Positions 1-8,656 of a stretch of DNA of 64,000 bases are shown one piece after another. Under the pieces are notes generated by a model, which was not told where the DNA came from, made no database searches, and saw only the letters and a program-made list of their open reading frames with translations. The position numbers were made by a program, and so were the translations under genes. The DNA lies in the NCBI GenBank assembly GCA_965247705.1, contig CBDFHV010000015.1, positions 31,598-95,597 of the forward strand, in the 5' to 3' direction. The DNA is from CBDFHV01 sp965247705 (lineage in GTDB: Bacteria; Pseudomonadota; Alphaproteobacteria; Rhodospirillales; CAMCUA01). Position 1 is the first letter of the stretch. Every line of letters begins with the position of its first letter.

Positions 1-309
1 GTAGTCCGCCAGTTCGGGAATGGCGCCAGCGGTCACCGCCTCCGCCACCAGAGCGTTGGGAAGCCCGGTGTTGATGCCCACCAGGCCGTCGCCGATGCGG
101 ATCAGCTCCCAGGTGTAGCGAAGCTTGCGCGCCGGGTTGGTCGCCGGCGACAGCCACACCTCGGCGCCGGGCTCCTTGACGCTGAGCATGGTGCCCGAAT
201 TGGCGCAGTGGGCAACCACCGTCTCCCCGTCCGCCAGTGCCACGTCGCTCAGGAACCGCTTGTAGCGCTTGACCAGGGTGCCGGGGATCAGGGGATCGGG
301 GTATTTCAT
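1..309 (-). CDS. sfsA: SfsA-family DNA/RNA nuclease-like protein, C-terminus outside window
   Basis: The ATG is at 309-307 and the frame stays open to base 1, giving 103 N-terminal residues. The opening LVKRYKRFLSDV, then VVAHCANSGTM, then RKLRYTWELIRIGDGLVGINT are diagnostic of SfsA (sugar fermentation stimulation protein A). The family has an N-terminal OB-like domain followed by a nuclease-fold domain; only the first is visible here. The E. coli protein is linked to maltose metabolism, but its biochemical role is poorly defined. It lies 40 bp downstream of the methyltransferase on the same strand and may be the last gene of that run. Confidence 0.9.
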   Translation of the reverse strand, partial: MKYPDPLIPGTLVKRYKRFLSDVALADGETVVAHCANSGTMLSVKEPGAEVWLSPATNPARKLRYTWELIRIGDGLVGINTGLPNALVAEAVTAGAIPELADY

Positions 310-349
310 GGCGGGAGACCTAACCGGTTGGCAGCCGCGGCGCAAGCGG

Positions 350-1255
350 TCAGCGGCGGGGTACGGTTTCGCCCGCCGGCACTTCCTCGCCGCCCAGGGC
401 TGCGGCCAGGGAGGACCGGGCGGAGCCGGGCCGCAGGGGCTGCTGCTGGGCGGCGTGGGGCGCCCAGGCGGTGAGGTAAATCACCTCGAAGGTTGCCGGC
501 ACCCGGCCTTCCCCGTCGCCATACTGGTCGCGATAGGTGGCCATGGCGCGCATCATGGTGCCCCGCCGGCTGAAGGTCTTGCGTCGCTCCGTTGTGGCGT
601 TGGTTTCGCCCATGCCCCTGAGGTCGGACAGCAGGCGCAGGGGATCGCCGTAGGAAACGGTCAGGGTTTCGGAATCGGCGACGGGCAGGGCGAATCCCGC
701 CCGCAACAACAGATCGCCGACGTCGCGCACGTCGGCGAAGGGCGACACCCGGGGGCTCAAGCCGCCCTCTTCGGCAATCTCCGCCTCGGTGAGGGAGTCT
801 CGCAGTTCGCGCAAGGTGGCGCCGCCAAACATGGCGGCAAGCAGCAGACCGTCCGGCTTGAGGGCGCGGCGGATCTGAATCAGCGCCCCCGGCAGGTCGT
901 TCACCCAATGAAGCCCCAGGCTGCTGATCACCAGGTCGAGGGAGCCCGCGGCCACCGGCAGAGCTTCCTCGTCGGCCACCAGGCGCGGCGGCGGTGCGCG
1001 GGACACCATGGCAACGGACAGATCGGCGCTGATCAACCGCTTGACGCCGCCGCGATTGCCCAGGAGCGTCGCCAGGAGACCACCGTGGCATCCCAGATCG
1101 AGGGCCAGGGGAAAGTCGCGCTTCACGTCGTCGAGGCGATCGAGCAGACGTTCGCCCACTTCGCGGAACAGGAAATCGTGCCCCTCCAGCCCGGCCGCCG
1201 CCCGGTCCCGGTGGCGGCACAGCGCGCGCCTGTCGAAAACGACCGGAAGGGTCAG
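350..1255 (-). CDS. SAM-dependent methyltransferase, BioC/NDUFAF5-like
   Basis: A class I methyltransferase of about 301 residues. Motif I is LDLGCHGG near residue 52, the post-II region is LVISSLGLHWVNDLPGAL, and motif III lies around ALKPDGLLLAAMFGG. The N-terminal VVFDRRALCRHRDRAA and the later LLSDLRGMGETNA match the alphaproteobacterial relatives of mitochondrial NDUFAF5, the complex I assembly factor; BioC is the other close family. No ATG is available near the N-terminus. I place the start at a CTG at 1255, which overlaps the stop of the upstream response regulator (1254-1252), so the exact start is uncertain. Confidence 0.8.
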   Translation of the reverse strand: MTLPVVFDRRALCRHRDRAAAGLEGHDFLFREVGERLLDRLDDVKRDFPLALDLGCHGGLLATLLGNRGGVKRLISADLSVAMVSRAPPPRLVADEEALPVAAGSLDLVISSLGLHWVNDLPGALIQIRRALKPDGLLLAAMFGGATLRELRDSLTEAEIAEEGGLSPRVSPFADVRDVGDLLLRAGFALPVADSETLTVSYGDPLRLLSDLRGMGETNATTERRKTFSRRGTMMRAMATYRDQYGDGEGRVPATFEVIYLTAWAPHAAQQQPLRPGSARSSLAAALGGEEVPAGETVPRR

Positions 1256-1914
1256 GTCAACGCGTCCTGGCCACTGGGCTGAACGACCATGAACTTGCGC
1301 ATGAGTTCGGCCAGGGATCGGGCCCGCATCTTTTCCATGACCTTGGCGCGGTGGAATTCGACCGTCTTTTCGCTGCGGCCCAGGTGAACGGCGATGGCCT
1401 TGTTGGGATCGCCGGCGACAATCCGGTCCAGGACCTGACGCTCGCGGGGAGTGAGCTGGGCGAGCTGGTCTCGGATCTCGGATAGCTCGAGGTTTTCGCG
1501 ATAAAGCGTCAGGCTCAACTCGACGGCGTTCTGCACCCGCTCCAGTAGCACCTGGTCGTTGAAAGGCTTCTGGATAAAGTCCAGGGCGCCGCCCTTCATG
1601 GCCCGCACGGCCATCTCCACATCCCCATGCCCGGTGATGACGATGACCGGCAGGTCGATCCGTCGCCGCGACAGGGCCTCCTGCAGGTCGAGACCGCTCA
1701 TCCCCGGCATGCGGACGTCCACCAGGGCGCAGCCCACCAGTCCGGGCTCGCACGTTTCGAGAAAATCCGCGGCGGAAGCGAAGACCTGAACCTTCAGATT
1801 TACCGACGCAACCAGCCACTGCAGCGAATCGCGCACCGCGGGATCGTCGTCAACGATGTAAACGACAGGTTCCGGTACCTCCATTCCGATACCCTTCCCT
1901 TCTCGGCGCGTCAC
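1252..1914 (-). CDS. FixJ-family two-component response regulator
   Basis: Two domains are visible in 220 residues. The receiver domain has the acidic cluster VDDDPAVRDS, phospho-acceptor Asp66 in LVDVRMPG, and the conserved Lys in FIQKPF. The C-terminal LuxR/FixJ helix-turn-helix starts at LTPRERQVL and has the recognition region SEKTVEFHRAKVMEKM. Residue 11 is an alternative Met start that fits the usual FixJ N-terminus better. It lies 70 bp downstream of a PAS histidine kinase on the same strand, which is its likely partner. It probably acts as a phosphorylation-dependent transcription activator; the target genes cannot be seen here. Confidence 0.92.
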   Translation of the reverse strand: MTRREGKGIGMEVPEPVVYIVDDDPAVRDSLQWLVASVNLKVQVFASAADFLETCEPGLVGCALVDVRMPGMSGLDLQEALSRRRIDLPVIVITGHGDVEMAVRAMKGGALDFIQKPFNDQVLLERVQNAVELSLTLYRENLELSEIRDQLAQLTPRERQVLDRIVAGDPNKAIAVHLGRSEKTVEFHRAKVMEKMRARSLAELMRKFMVVQPSGQDALT

Positions 1915-1984
1915 GATGACGCGATGGGCGCCGTCGATCCCCAGTTTAGGGATTTGAACGCCCCCTTGGCAACGGCGCGGGTTG

Positions 1985-3547
1985 TCACCGCGCTACGGGC
2001 ACCGATCGGGGCAGGATCACGGTGAAGACGCTGCCGCGACCGTCTTGGGAGTCCACCTCGATGGACCCGCCGAGGCGGGTGACGGCCTTGTCCACGATGG
2101 CCAGCCCGATTCCGGTGCCCGGAAAGGATTCCGCGTCGTGCAAACGATTGAACACCGAGAATATGTGACGATGGTAGCGGGCCGGAATGCCGATACCGTT
2201 GTCGGTCACGGAAACCGCGATCCGACCGTCGTCGACCTCGCGGCATGTCACGGCGACCCGGCGGGGCTGGGATCGGTTGAACTTGAGGCCGTTGAGAATC
2301 AGGTTTCGGAACACCTGGCCCACCAGCGAGGCGGAGGTTTCGATGGTCGGCCAGGGTCCCTCGACCACGACCACCTGATCGGATTCGAGGGCCAGGCCTT
2401 CGATCAGGTCGCGCAGGAAGTTGCCCAAGGGGACGGATTCGGCGGCCCTGTCGTCCCGCCCGACGCGAACGAAGGCGAGCAAATCGTCCACCAGCCGATG
2501 CAACTGACGGGTCGCGGTGACCAGGCCATCCAGAGTCTCCCGGTCCGACTCGCCCAGCCGATCCCCCAGGTCCTCGACCAGAAAATCGGCGTAGCTGAGG
2601 ATGGCCCGCAGGGGCGCTCGCAGGTCATGGGATACGACGTGGGCGAACTGGGTCAGTTCGTCATTCAGGGTCAGAAGGTCCGTCTCCGCTTTCTTGCGGC
2701 CCGTGATGTCTGTCGCCACCACACCCACGGCCGCCGGTCGGCCGTCGGGACCGGGCACGGGGAACTTCAGCGACAGCAGCGTACGCGTCGAGCCGTCGGC
2801 ATAGGAGAGCTCCTGTTCAACTTCGACAACCTGGCCGCTGCGCAGCACCTCCCGGTCCGTGCTGAGAAGCTCTTCCGCCCGGTCGGCGGCGACCAGGTCC
2901 CGGGGCGTCCGGCCGATAGCCGCCCCCGGCGGCAATCGGTGCAGGTCGTCGAAACGCCGGTTGGTCATCAGGTAGCAGCCCTCGGGGTCGCGCACCACGA
3001 TGATGGCCTGGGCGTGATCGGCCACGGCGCGAAGGCGCTCCTCGGTCTCCCGGCGGCGGCGGTCGGCGGCGCCGGTCTCGGCGGCGTCCCGAAACAGGAC
3101 CAGCAAGCCATCGGTTTCCGCAAGGGCAACGAACCGCGCATGGACTCGGACGGCGGTGCCTTGGGCGTTGGGCAGCGATAGCTCGCCCCGCCAGGTTCCC
3201 CCCGCGGCGAGCCCTTGCCTCGCCACTTGCGGCGGAAAGATTCCTTCATCGCCTCCCAGAAGTTGGCCCGCGTCGCTGCCCACCGCCACCGCCTCGCTGT
3301 GTCGCAGAAGGTCCGCGGCGGCCGGATTCCACGCGGTGATACGCCCCTTGCCATCAATCACCGCCACGGCGTCGGAGACGTGCGCCAACACAGCGTCGGA
3401 GACGTGCGCCAACACAGCGTCGGAGACGTGCGCCAACACAGCGTCGGAGACGTGCGCCAACACAGCGTCGGAGACGTGCGCCAACACAGCGTCGGAGACG
3501 TGCGCCAACACAGCGTCGGAGACGTGCGCCAACACAGCGTCGGTCAC
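1985..3547 (-). CDS. PAS-PAS sensor histidine kinase with N-terminal octapeptide repeats
   Basis: The start is a GTG at 3547-3545 that overlaps the TGA of the upstream phosphatase (GTGA), giving 520 residues. Residues 1-56 are seven copies of V(T/S)DAVLAH. They run straight into the first PAS domain, which begins with the related VSDAVAVIDGKG. A second PAS follows, then the HisKA dimerisation domain with phospho-acceptor His307 in VVSHDLRAPLRAI, then the ATPase domain with NLILNGLKFN (N box), DNGIGIP (G1) and GTGIGLAI (G2). No transmembrane segment is seen, so it is probably a cytosolic sensor. Its signal is unknown. The likely partner is the FixJ-like regulator just downstream. Confidence 0.92.
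   Translation of the reverse strand: MTDAVLAHVSDAVLAHVSDAVLAHVSDAVLAHVSDAVLAHVSDAVLAHVSDAVLAHVSDAVAVIDGKGRITAWNPAAADLLRHSEAVAVGSDAGQLLGGDEGIFPPQVARQGLAAGGTWRGELSLPNAQGTAVRVHARFVALAETDGLLVLFRDAAETGAADRRRRETEERLRAVADHAQAIIVVRDPEGCYLMTNRRFDDLHRLPPGAAIGRTPRDLVAADRAEELLSTDREVLRSGQVVEVEQELSYADGSTRTLLSLKFPVPGPDGRPAAVGVVATDITGRKKAETDLLTLNDELTQFAHVVSHDLRAPLRAILSYADFLVEDLGDRLGESDRETLDGLVTATRQLHRLVDDLLAFVRVGRDDRAAESVPLGNFLRDLIEGLALESDQVVVVEGPWPTIETSASLVGQVFRNLILNGLKFNRSQPRRVAVTCREVDDGRIAVSVTDNGIGIPARYHRHIFSVFNRLHDAESFPGTGIGLAIVDKAVTRLGGSIEVDSQDGRGSVFTVILPRSVPVAR
3371..3546 (-). repeat. 24-bp in-frame tandem repeat at the 5' end of a histidine kinase gene
   Basis: Seven consecutive perfect 24-bp units (on the + strand each begins GTCGGAGACGTGCGCC) occupy 3371-3538. 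A diverged partial unit follows at 3539-3546. Because 24 is a multiple of three, gain or loss of units would add or remove one octapeptide VSDAVLAH without breaking the frame. The units are identical at the DNA level, including third codon positions, which points to recent expansion. The start of the first PAS domain (VSDAV) looks like the seed unit. Confidence 0.97.
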
Positions 3548-4350
3548 GGATCGCCCCCTCGCGCCGACAGCAGGCATTCGGCCACCTCGACGAAGCCGGC
3601 GCCCGATCGGCTTTCGGTCACGTATGCGGGCAGGGCTTCCATGCGGTCGGCCCAGTCGATCACGTTGGCGACGCCGATGCCGTTGGCGAAGAATTGGAAC
3701 ATGGGGGCATCGTTGGGGGAGTCGCCAACGAAAACGCAACGATCACGGTCCCGGTCGGTGTCGAGACCGAAATCCTCGGCCAGCAAGCGCCGCGCCATGG
3801 TCAGCTTGTCGTAGTCGCCGAAGTAGATGTTGACGTGGATGGAACTGACCTTGGCGGTGGCGCCGCCATCGTGGGCGATGGCGACCACCCGGTCGATGGC
3901 GGCGCCGTCCAGGGGGGCGACGTCTTCACGCACGTCGATGGCCAGGTCGGCCTCCCGATAGGGTTGGTCCGAAGCCAGGGCGGTGCCCGGCACCGTGGAC
4001 AGAATGCGGTCCCGCACAGCTTCCAGCCGCCGCCGGCCGGCCGCCCTGGCCGCCCGGTCGAGGAGGAAGCGCCTTTGCAGGCGGCGGGCGGCGGGGTCAT
4101 GGCGGAACGCGAAGGCGCCGTTCTCGCCCACCACCGCGCTCACCGGCCACATGCGGGCGATGTGGTCGCACCAGCCCGCCGGCCGGCCGGTGACGGGAAC
4201 CACCAGGAACCCGGCGTCGTGGAGTCGCTCCAGGGCGCCATAGGCGGCAGCGGTCAGGCGGCCGTCGGTGGTGATGGTGTCGTCGATGTCGGTGAGCACG
4301 GCGCGAACCCGGCGTCGCGCGTCACGGGGGAACTCCGCCAGGGGTTGCAT
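3544..4350 (-). CDS. HAD-superfamily (subclass IIB) phosphatase
   Basis: A 268-residue HAD hydrolase. Motif I is LTDIDDTITTDG, with nucleophile Asp21 and Asp23. Motif II is in VPVTGRP. Motif IV is FVGDSPNDAPMF. The cap lies between motifs II and III, as in the Cof/mannosyl-3-phosphoglycerate phosphatase-like IIB group, so it probably dephosphorylates a small sugar phosphate; the substrate is not determined. It starts 22 bp after the pheT stop, and its TGA overlaps the GTG start of the histidine kinase. It may therefore be cotranscribed with both, and the kinase is probably translationally coupled to it. Confidence 0.88.
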   Translation of the reverse strand: MQPLAEFPRDARRRVRAVLTDIDDTITTDGRLTAAAYGALERLHDAGFLVVPVTGRPAGWCDHIARMWPVSAVVGENGAFAFRHDPAARRLQRRFLLDRAARAAGRRRLEAVRDRILSTVPGTALASDQPYREADLAIDVREDVAPLDGAAIDRVVAIAHDGGATAKVSSIHVNIYFGDYDKLTMARRLLAEDFGLDTDRDRDRCVFVGDSPNDAPMFQFFANGIGVANVIDWADRMEALPAYVTESRSGAGFVEVAECLLSARGGDP

Positions 4351-4372
4351 CGACCACGGCCCTCGCGGTTGC

Positions 4373-6778
4373 TTATTGCCGCAGTTCGCCGCCCGTCGCC
4401 TTGGTAACCCGTTCGACGACGCGGGCGGACACGGCGTCGATTTCCTGATCGGTAAGGGTCCTGTCCTTGGGCTGCAGCACGACGCCGATGGCCAGGGACT
4501 TGCGGTTGACGCCCAGCGCCTCGCACGTAAAGACGTCGAACACCCGTACCTCGATGATCAGGTCCTTGTCGGCCCCCCGCGCCGCCCGCACCACGGCCTC
4601 GGCGGCGACTTCCGCGCCGACGACGAAGGCGAAGTCCCGCTCCACCGGTTGGAAGGCCGACAGGGTCAGGGCCGGCCGCGCCGTGCCCTTGCCGTCGCGG
4701 GGCTCGGGCAGGTTGTCGAGCAGGATCTCGACCGCGGACATCGGTCCGCGCACGCCCAGGCGCCGCAGGACTCGCGGATGAATTTCGCCGAACCAGGCCA
4801 GGACGCGACGGGGATCCAGCCGCAGTCCGGCGGATCGGCCGGGGTGGTACCACGGGGGCGCGTCGGTGCTTGTCTGCAGGGCGCCCACCGGCAATCCCAG
4901 ACGCCCCAGGACGGCCAGGGCGTCGGCCTTCGCGTCGAAGGCATCCACCGGCCGGGACGCCGCCGCCCAGTGTCGGGGCGCGGCCTGCCCGCCGCGCACG
5001 GCGGCCGCCACCATGGCCTGGTCCTGGGGCCGGTCGCCGGCGTATTGAGGGCCGATCTCGAACAGGGCCGCATCGGCGAACCCCCGGTCGGCGTTGCGGC
5101 CGAGGGCGATGATCAGGCCCGGCAGGATGCTGGGCCGCATGACGTTCAGTTCGCTACTGATCGGATTGACCAGCCGCAGGGAGTCGGGAACGCCGCCGAA
5201 AAGGTCGGCCTCGGCTTCGCCAACGAAGGAATACGTCACCGCCTCGACCAGGCCGCGGCCGGCCAGGGTGCGGCGTGCATCGGCCCGGCGCCGCTGGCCG
5301 GGGCTGATGGCCGCCGTCGGCAGGGTCGAGGAACGTTCCAGGGGCACGGCCGGCACCTGGTCGTAGCCATGAATGCGCACCACTTCCTCGACCAGGCAGG
5401 CCTCGCCCACGATGTCGTTGCGCCAGGGTGGCGTGGTTACCCGATTGGCATCCCCGTCGGCCGCCACCCCGAAACCCAGATCGCCGAGGATGCGCCGGAT
5501 GTCGGCGTCCGCGACCTCGACGCCGCCCAGTTCCCGCACCCGGGCCGGTCGCAGGGTCAGGGTCGCCGCGGCCGGCGGCGGAGCGCCGGCGACGACCAAG
5601 TGCGAGGCCTTGCCGCCGCAGAGCTCGATGATCAACCGGGTGGCGATCTCCATGCCGTCGGTCAGGAAGCTGGGGTCGACGCCACGCTCGAACCGATAGC
5701 GGGCATCGGACGTGAGGTTGAGCTTGCGGCCGGTGGCGGCCGTGCGCAGGGGATCGAACAGCGCCGCCTCCACCATCACGTTGACGGTGGTTTCCGTGCA
5801 GCCGGTGCGCTGGCCACCCATGACGCCGCCCAGGGCCTCCGCCCCATGGTCGTCGGCGATCACGGTCATCTCGCCGTCGATTTCGTAGGTGCGCCCGTTG
5901 AGGGCCTCGATGGTTTCGCCGGGTCGGCCCATGCGCACGTGCAAGTCGCCCCCCACATGGTCGGCGTCGAACACGTGCAACGGCCGGCATAGGCCGATGG
6001 TCACATAATTGGTGATATCGACCAGGGCCGAGATGGGCCGCAAGCCGACCGACAGCAGCCGGTCCTTGAGCCAGCGGGGGCTTTCGCCGTTGTTCAGGCC
6101 GCGCACGAACCGACCGACGAAGTAGGGACAGGCGTCGGCCCGTTCCGAATCCAAATCCAGGGTGACGCTGATGGGGCTGTCGAAGCCGCCCGACACCGGC
6201 GCGCCATCCAGGGGCTTCAGGGTCCCCAGGCCGGCGGCGGCGAGATCGCGGGCGACGCCCCGGACCCCCAGGCAATCGCCCCGATTGGGGGTCACGGCGA
6301 TGTCGAAGAGGGTGTCGTCGAGCCCCATGACTCGCGCCGCCGGCGCGCCCACCGGCGAATCGGCCGGCAGTTCGATAATGCCCTCATGGTCGTCGCTGAG
6401 GCTCAATTCCCGCTCCGACAGCAGCATGCCGTTGCTTTCGACGCCCCGGATCTTGCTTTTCTTGAGGCTGATGCCGGTACCCGGGATGTAGCTGCCGGTG
6501 GGCGCGAAGACACCGATCATGCCGGTGCGGGCATTGGGCGCGCCGCAGACGACGTCTACTGTATGAGCGCCAGAATCTACTGTGCAAACGCTAAGGCGGT
6601 CCGCATTGGGATGTTGCCGCGCCTCCACCACCCGGGCCGCCACGAAGTCGGCCAGGTCCTTGCCCCGGTCCTCCACGCTTTCGATTTCGAGGCCGACCAT
6701 GGTCAGGGTATGGGCGATCTCGTCGACGGAAGCCTCGGTCTGCAGGTGCTCCTTCAACCAGCTCAGGGTGAACTTCAC
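4373..6778 (-). CDS. pheT: Phenylalanine-tRNA ligase beta subunit
   Basis: The start is a GTG at 6778-6776 overlapping the pheS stop (GTGA), which gives 801 residues beginning VKFTLSWLKEHL. The tRNA-binding OB domain lies near residues 40-150 (VVEARQHPNADRL, VVCGAPNARTG). The B3/4 editing domain and B5 (NLTSDARYRFERGVDP) follow. The catalytic-like module and the C-terminal ferredoxin-fold anticodon-binding domain (LSAFQPVERDFAFVV) complete the protein. It forms the alpha2-beta2 enzyme with PheS and charges tRNA-Phe in the cytoplasm; the beta subunit edits Tyr-tRNA. Length and domains are normal for the family. Confidence 0.98.
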   Translation of the reverse strand: MKFTLSWLKEHLQTEASVDEIAHTLTMVGLEIESVEDRGKDLADFVAARVVEARQHPNADRLSVCTVDSGAHTVDVVCGAPNARTGMIGVFAPTGSYIPGTGISLKKSKIRGVESNGMLLSERELSLSDDHEGIIELPADSPVGAPAARVMGLDDTLFDIAVTPNRGDCLGVRGVARDLAAAGLGTLKPLDGAPVSGGFDSPISVTLDLDSERADACPYFVGRFVRGLNNGESPRWLKDRLLSVGLRPISALVDITNYVTIGLCRPLHVFDADHVGGDLHVRMGRPGETIEALNGRTYEIDGEMTVIADDHGAEALGGVMGGQRTGCTETTVNVMVEAALFDPLRTAATGRKLNLTSDARYRFERGVDPSFLTDGMEIATRLIIELCGGKASHLVVAGAPPPAAATLTLRPARVRELGGVEVADADIRRILGDLGFGVAADGDANRVTTPPWRNDIVGEACLVEEVVRIHGYDQVPAVPLERSSTLPTAAISPGQRRRADARRTLAGRGLVEAVTYSFVGEAEADLFGGVPDSLRLVNPISSELNVMRPSILPGLIIALGRNADRGFADAALFEIGPQYAGDRPQDQAMVAAAVRGGQAAPRHWAAASRPVDAFDAKADALAVLGRLGLPVGALQTSTDAPPWYHPGRSAGLRLDPRRVLAWFGEIHPRVLRRLGVRGPMSAVEILLDNLPEPRDGKGTARPALTLSAFQPVERDFAFVVGAEVAAEAVVRAARGADKDLIIEVRVFDVFTCEALGVNRKSLAIGVVLQPKDRTLTDQEIDAVSARVVERVTKATGGELRQ

Positions 6779-7857
6779 GAGTTGAGCCCTCCCACCAGGC
6801 TGGGGACGTCGAGGGCGGCGAAACCATAGTGTCTGAGCCACCGGATATCGGATTCGAAGAACGTCCGGAGGTCGGGGATACCGTACTTGAGCATGGCGAT
6901 CCGCTCCAACCCCATGCCGAAGGCGAAGCCCTGGTAGCGGGCCGGGTCGAGGCCGCAGTTCTCGATCACCTTGGGGTTGACCATGCCGGAGCCCAGGATC
7001 TCCAGCCAGTCGCCGCCGTGCCCGATGCGCAAGCTGCCACCCGCCCGGGTGCAACCGATGTCCACTTCCGCCGACGGCTCGGTGAAGGGGAAATAGCTGG
7101 GCCGGAACCGTACCGGCAGGTCGTCCATGTGGAAATAGGCCCGGCAGAACTCGATCAGGCACCCCTTGAGGTGCCCGAAGTGGGTGGACTCGTCGATCAC
7201 TAGCCCTTCCACCTGGTGGAACATGGGTGAATGGGTGGCGTCGTAGTCGCAACGGTAGGTGCGTCCCGGCACGATGATGCGCAGCGGCGGCTTCTCGGTC
7301 AGCATGGTACGGATCTGCACCGGCGAGGTATGGGTCCTGAGCACCATGCGGTGCCCGTCCTTCTCGTTGGGCAGGTAGAACGTGTCCATCTCCTGGCGGG
7401 CGGGATGCTCCGGCGGGATGTTCAGGGCGGTAAAGTTGTGCCAGTCGTCCTCGATGTCCGGCCCCTCGGCGACGGAAAAGCCCATCTCGCCGAAGATGGC
7501 GATCACCTCGTCGGTGGTCTGGCTGATGGGGTGGATGCATCCCTCGGGCGCCGGGCGCGGCGCCAGGGTCACATCGATGGTCTCGCCGCCGACCCGCTGG
7601 TCCAGGTCCGCCTCGGAAAGGTCCGCCTTGCGGGCGTCGATGACGGCCGCGACCTCGTCCTTGAGGCGGTTGAACGCCATGCCGGCGGCCTTGCGGTCGT
7701 CCGGCGCCATCTGGCCGAGGCCCTTCATCATGGCGGTGATGCGCCCCTTGCGGCCGAGGGCGTCGACCCGCAGGGCTTCCAGCGCCTCCAGGTCGGCCGC
7801 CCCGGCCACGGAGTCGAGCAACCGGTCGCGGAGTGTATCCAGGTCTTCCATGGTCAT
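6775..7857 (-). CDS. pheS: Phenylalanine-tRNA ligase alpha subunit
   Basis: A 360-residue class II aminoacyl-tRNA synthetase subunit. It has an N-terminal coiled-coil arm (about 1-90), motif 2 around TYRCDYDATHSPMFHQVEGL, and motif 3 near FAFGMGLERIAMLKYGIPD. It makes the catalytic site for Phe activation together with PheT. An alternative start lies at residue 3 (Met). It lies downstream of rplT with a strong hairpin in the 78-bp gap, and its stop overlaps the pheT start, which suggests translational coupling for equal subunit production. Confidence 0.98.
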   Translation of the reverse strand: MTMEDLDTLRDRLLDSVAGAADLEALEALRVDALGRKGRITAMMKGLGQMAPDDRKAAGMAFNRLKDEVAAVIDARKADLSEADLDQRVGGETIDVTLAPRPAPEGCIHPISQTTDEVIAIFGEMGFSVAEGPDIEDDWHNFTALNIPPEHPARQEMDTFYLPNEKDGHRMVLRTHTSPVQIRTMLTEKPPLRIIVPGRTYRCDYDATHSPMFHQVEGLVIDESTHFGHLKGCLIEFCRAYFHMDDLPVRFRPSYFPFTEPSAEVDIGCTRAGGSLRIGHGGDWLEILGSGMVNPKVIENCGLDPARYQGFAFGMGLERIAMLKYGIPDLRTFFESDIRWLRHYGFAALDVPSLVGGLNS

Positions 7858-7879
7858 GGTTCGAACCTCAAGAACGCCA

Positions 7880-7909
7880 AAGGGAGCCGCCCCCGGGGCC
7901 GGCTCCCTT
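7880..7909 (-). terminator. Strong GC hairpin between rplT and pheS, possible intra-operon attenuator
   Basis: The arms AAGGGAGCC and GGCTCCCTT enclose a further GC-rich inner stem. On the coding strand the hairpin is followed by only a short T-poor stretch, so it is a weak intrinsic terminator at best. It could lower pheST expression relative to rplT, stabilise the 3' end of the ribosomal-protein mRNA, or both. Confidence 0.5.
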
Positions 7910-7935
7910 GTCTCATTTTTAGGATGTTGCCTTTC

Positions 7936-8301
7936 TCAGGCGGCGGGGGCGAGGGCGGCCTGGGCCTGTTGGACGAGGCCTTGAAACGATTCCGGTTCGC
8001 GCACCGCCAGATCCGACAACATCTTTCGGTCGATCTCGATTCCAGCCTTGAAGAGGCCGTTCATGAACTGGGAATAGGTGAGGCCATGTTCCCGGGCGCC
8101 GGCATTGATGCGCTGAATCCACAGGCGCCGGAAGGTGCGCTTGCGGGCGCGGCGGTCCCGATAGGCGTACTGAAGGCCTTTCTCGACCCGCGGCAGGGCG
8201 AGGCGATAATTGTTCTTCGACCGCCCTCGATAGCCCTTGGCAAGCTTGAGGACTTTCTTGTGGCGGGCGCGACGGGGGGCGCTGCGTGTGACTCGTGCCA
8301 T
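7936..8301 (-). CDS. rplT: Large ribosomal subunit protein bL20
   Basis: 121 residues with the typical bL20 opening MARVTRSAPRRARHKKVLKLA and the GRSKNNYRLA and RKRTFRRLWIQRINA motifs. The protein binds 23S rRNA early in 50S assembly. It sits 13 bp downstream of rpmI in the standard order. In other bacteria bL20 represses translation of the rpmI-rplT mRNA; I saw no defined operator here. Confidence 0.98.
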   Translation of the reverse strand: MARVTRSAPRRARHKKVLKLAKGYRGRSKNNYRLALPRVEKGLQYAYRDRRARKRTFRRLWIQRINAGAREHGLTYSQFMNGLFKAGIEIDRKMLSDLAVREPESFQGLVQQAQAALAPAA

Positions 8302-8314
8302 GGTCCCGGCTCCC

Positions 8315-8512
8315 CTACAGGTACGGCATGTAGGAGCGGACCATACGCGCGTCGGCCCGCGAAAGAACCTTGGTGCCGCGGGAGTTACGCTTCATCTTCT
8401 GGGAGCGGCGACGCAGCATGTGGTTCTTGCACGAATACTTGACCCGCACCTTGCCCGTGGCGGTGGCGTGGAAGCGCTTCTTGGCGCTGGACTTGGTCTT
8501 TAGCTTGGGCAT
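8315..8512 (-). CDS. rpmI: Large ribosomal subunit protein bL35
   Basis: 65 residues starting MPKLKTKSSAKKRFHATATG, the family signature, and ending with the usual basic helix (ADARMVRSYMPYL). I chose the ATG at 8512 because upstream residues in the same frame do not match the family. A promoter-like sequence lies at 8657-8685. This matters because an IS630 element separates rpmI from infC. Confidence 0.98.
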   Translation of the reverse strand: MPKLKTKSSAKKRFHATATGKVRVKYSCKNHMLRRRSQKMKRNSRGTKVLSRADARMVRSYMPYL

Positions 8513-8656
8513 TTCGATCCTCGTCGATGAGGCCCGGCGGGGCCCGGCGAGTCCCGCCATACGGTTGGCCGGGCCGCCTGTTTCACGGTTCGTTCACCTG
8601 GGTCGATCCGAACGACTGGGCATGCCCGCGCCGCGCCGTCCGTGACGAAGGCCCGG

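Noticed and set aside
3371..3546. Possible CRISPR array (regular 24-bp repeats)
   Set aside because: The units are directly adjacent with no spacers and lie in a coding frame, so this is a tandem coding repeat.
4268..5992. Long + strand frame opposite pheT
   Set aside because: It is antisense to a complete pheT, has no recognisable domain, and its composition is that of a shadow frame.
7861..7895. A possible pheST leader peptide with Phe codons
   Set aside because: The short frame before pheS has only two scattered Phe codons and no mutually exclusive hairpins, unlike the thrS leader.
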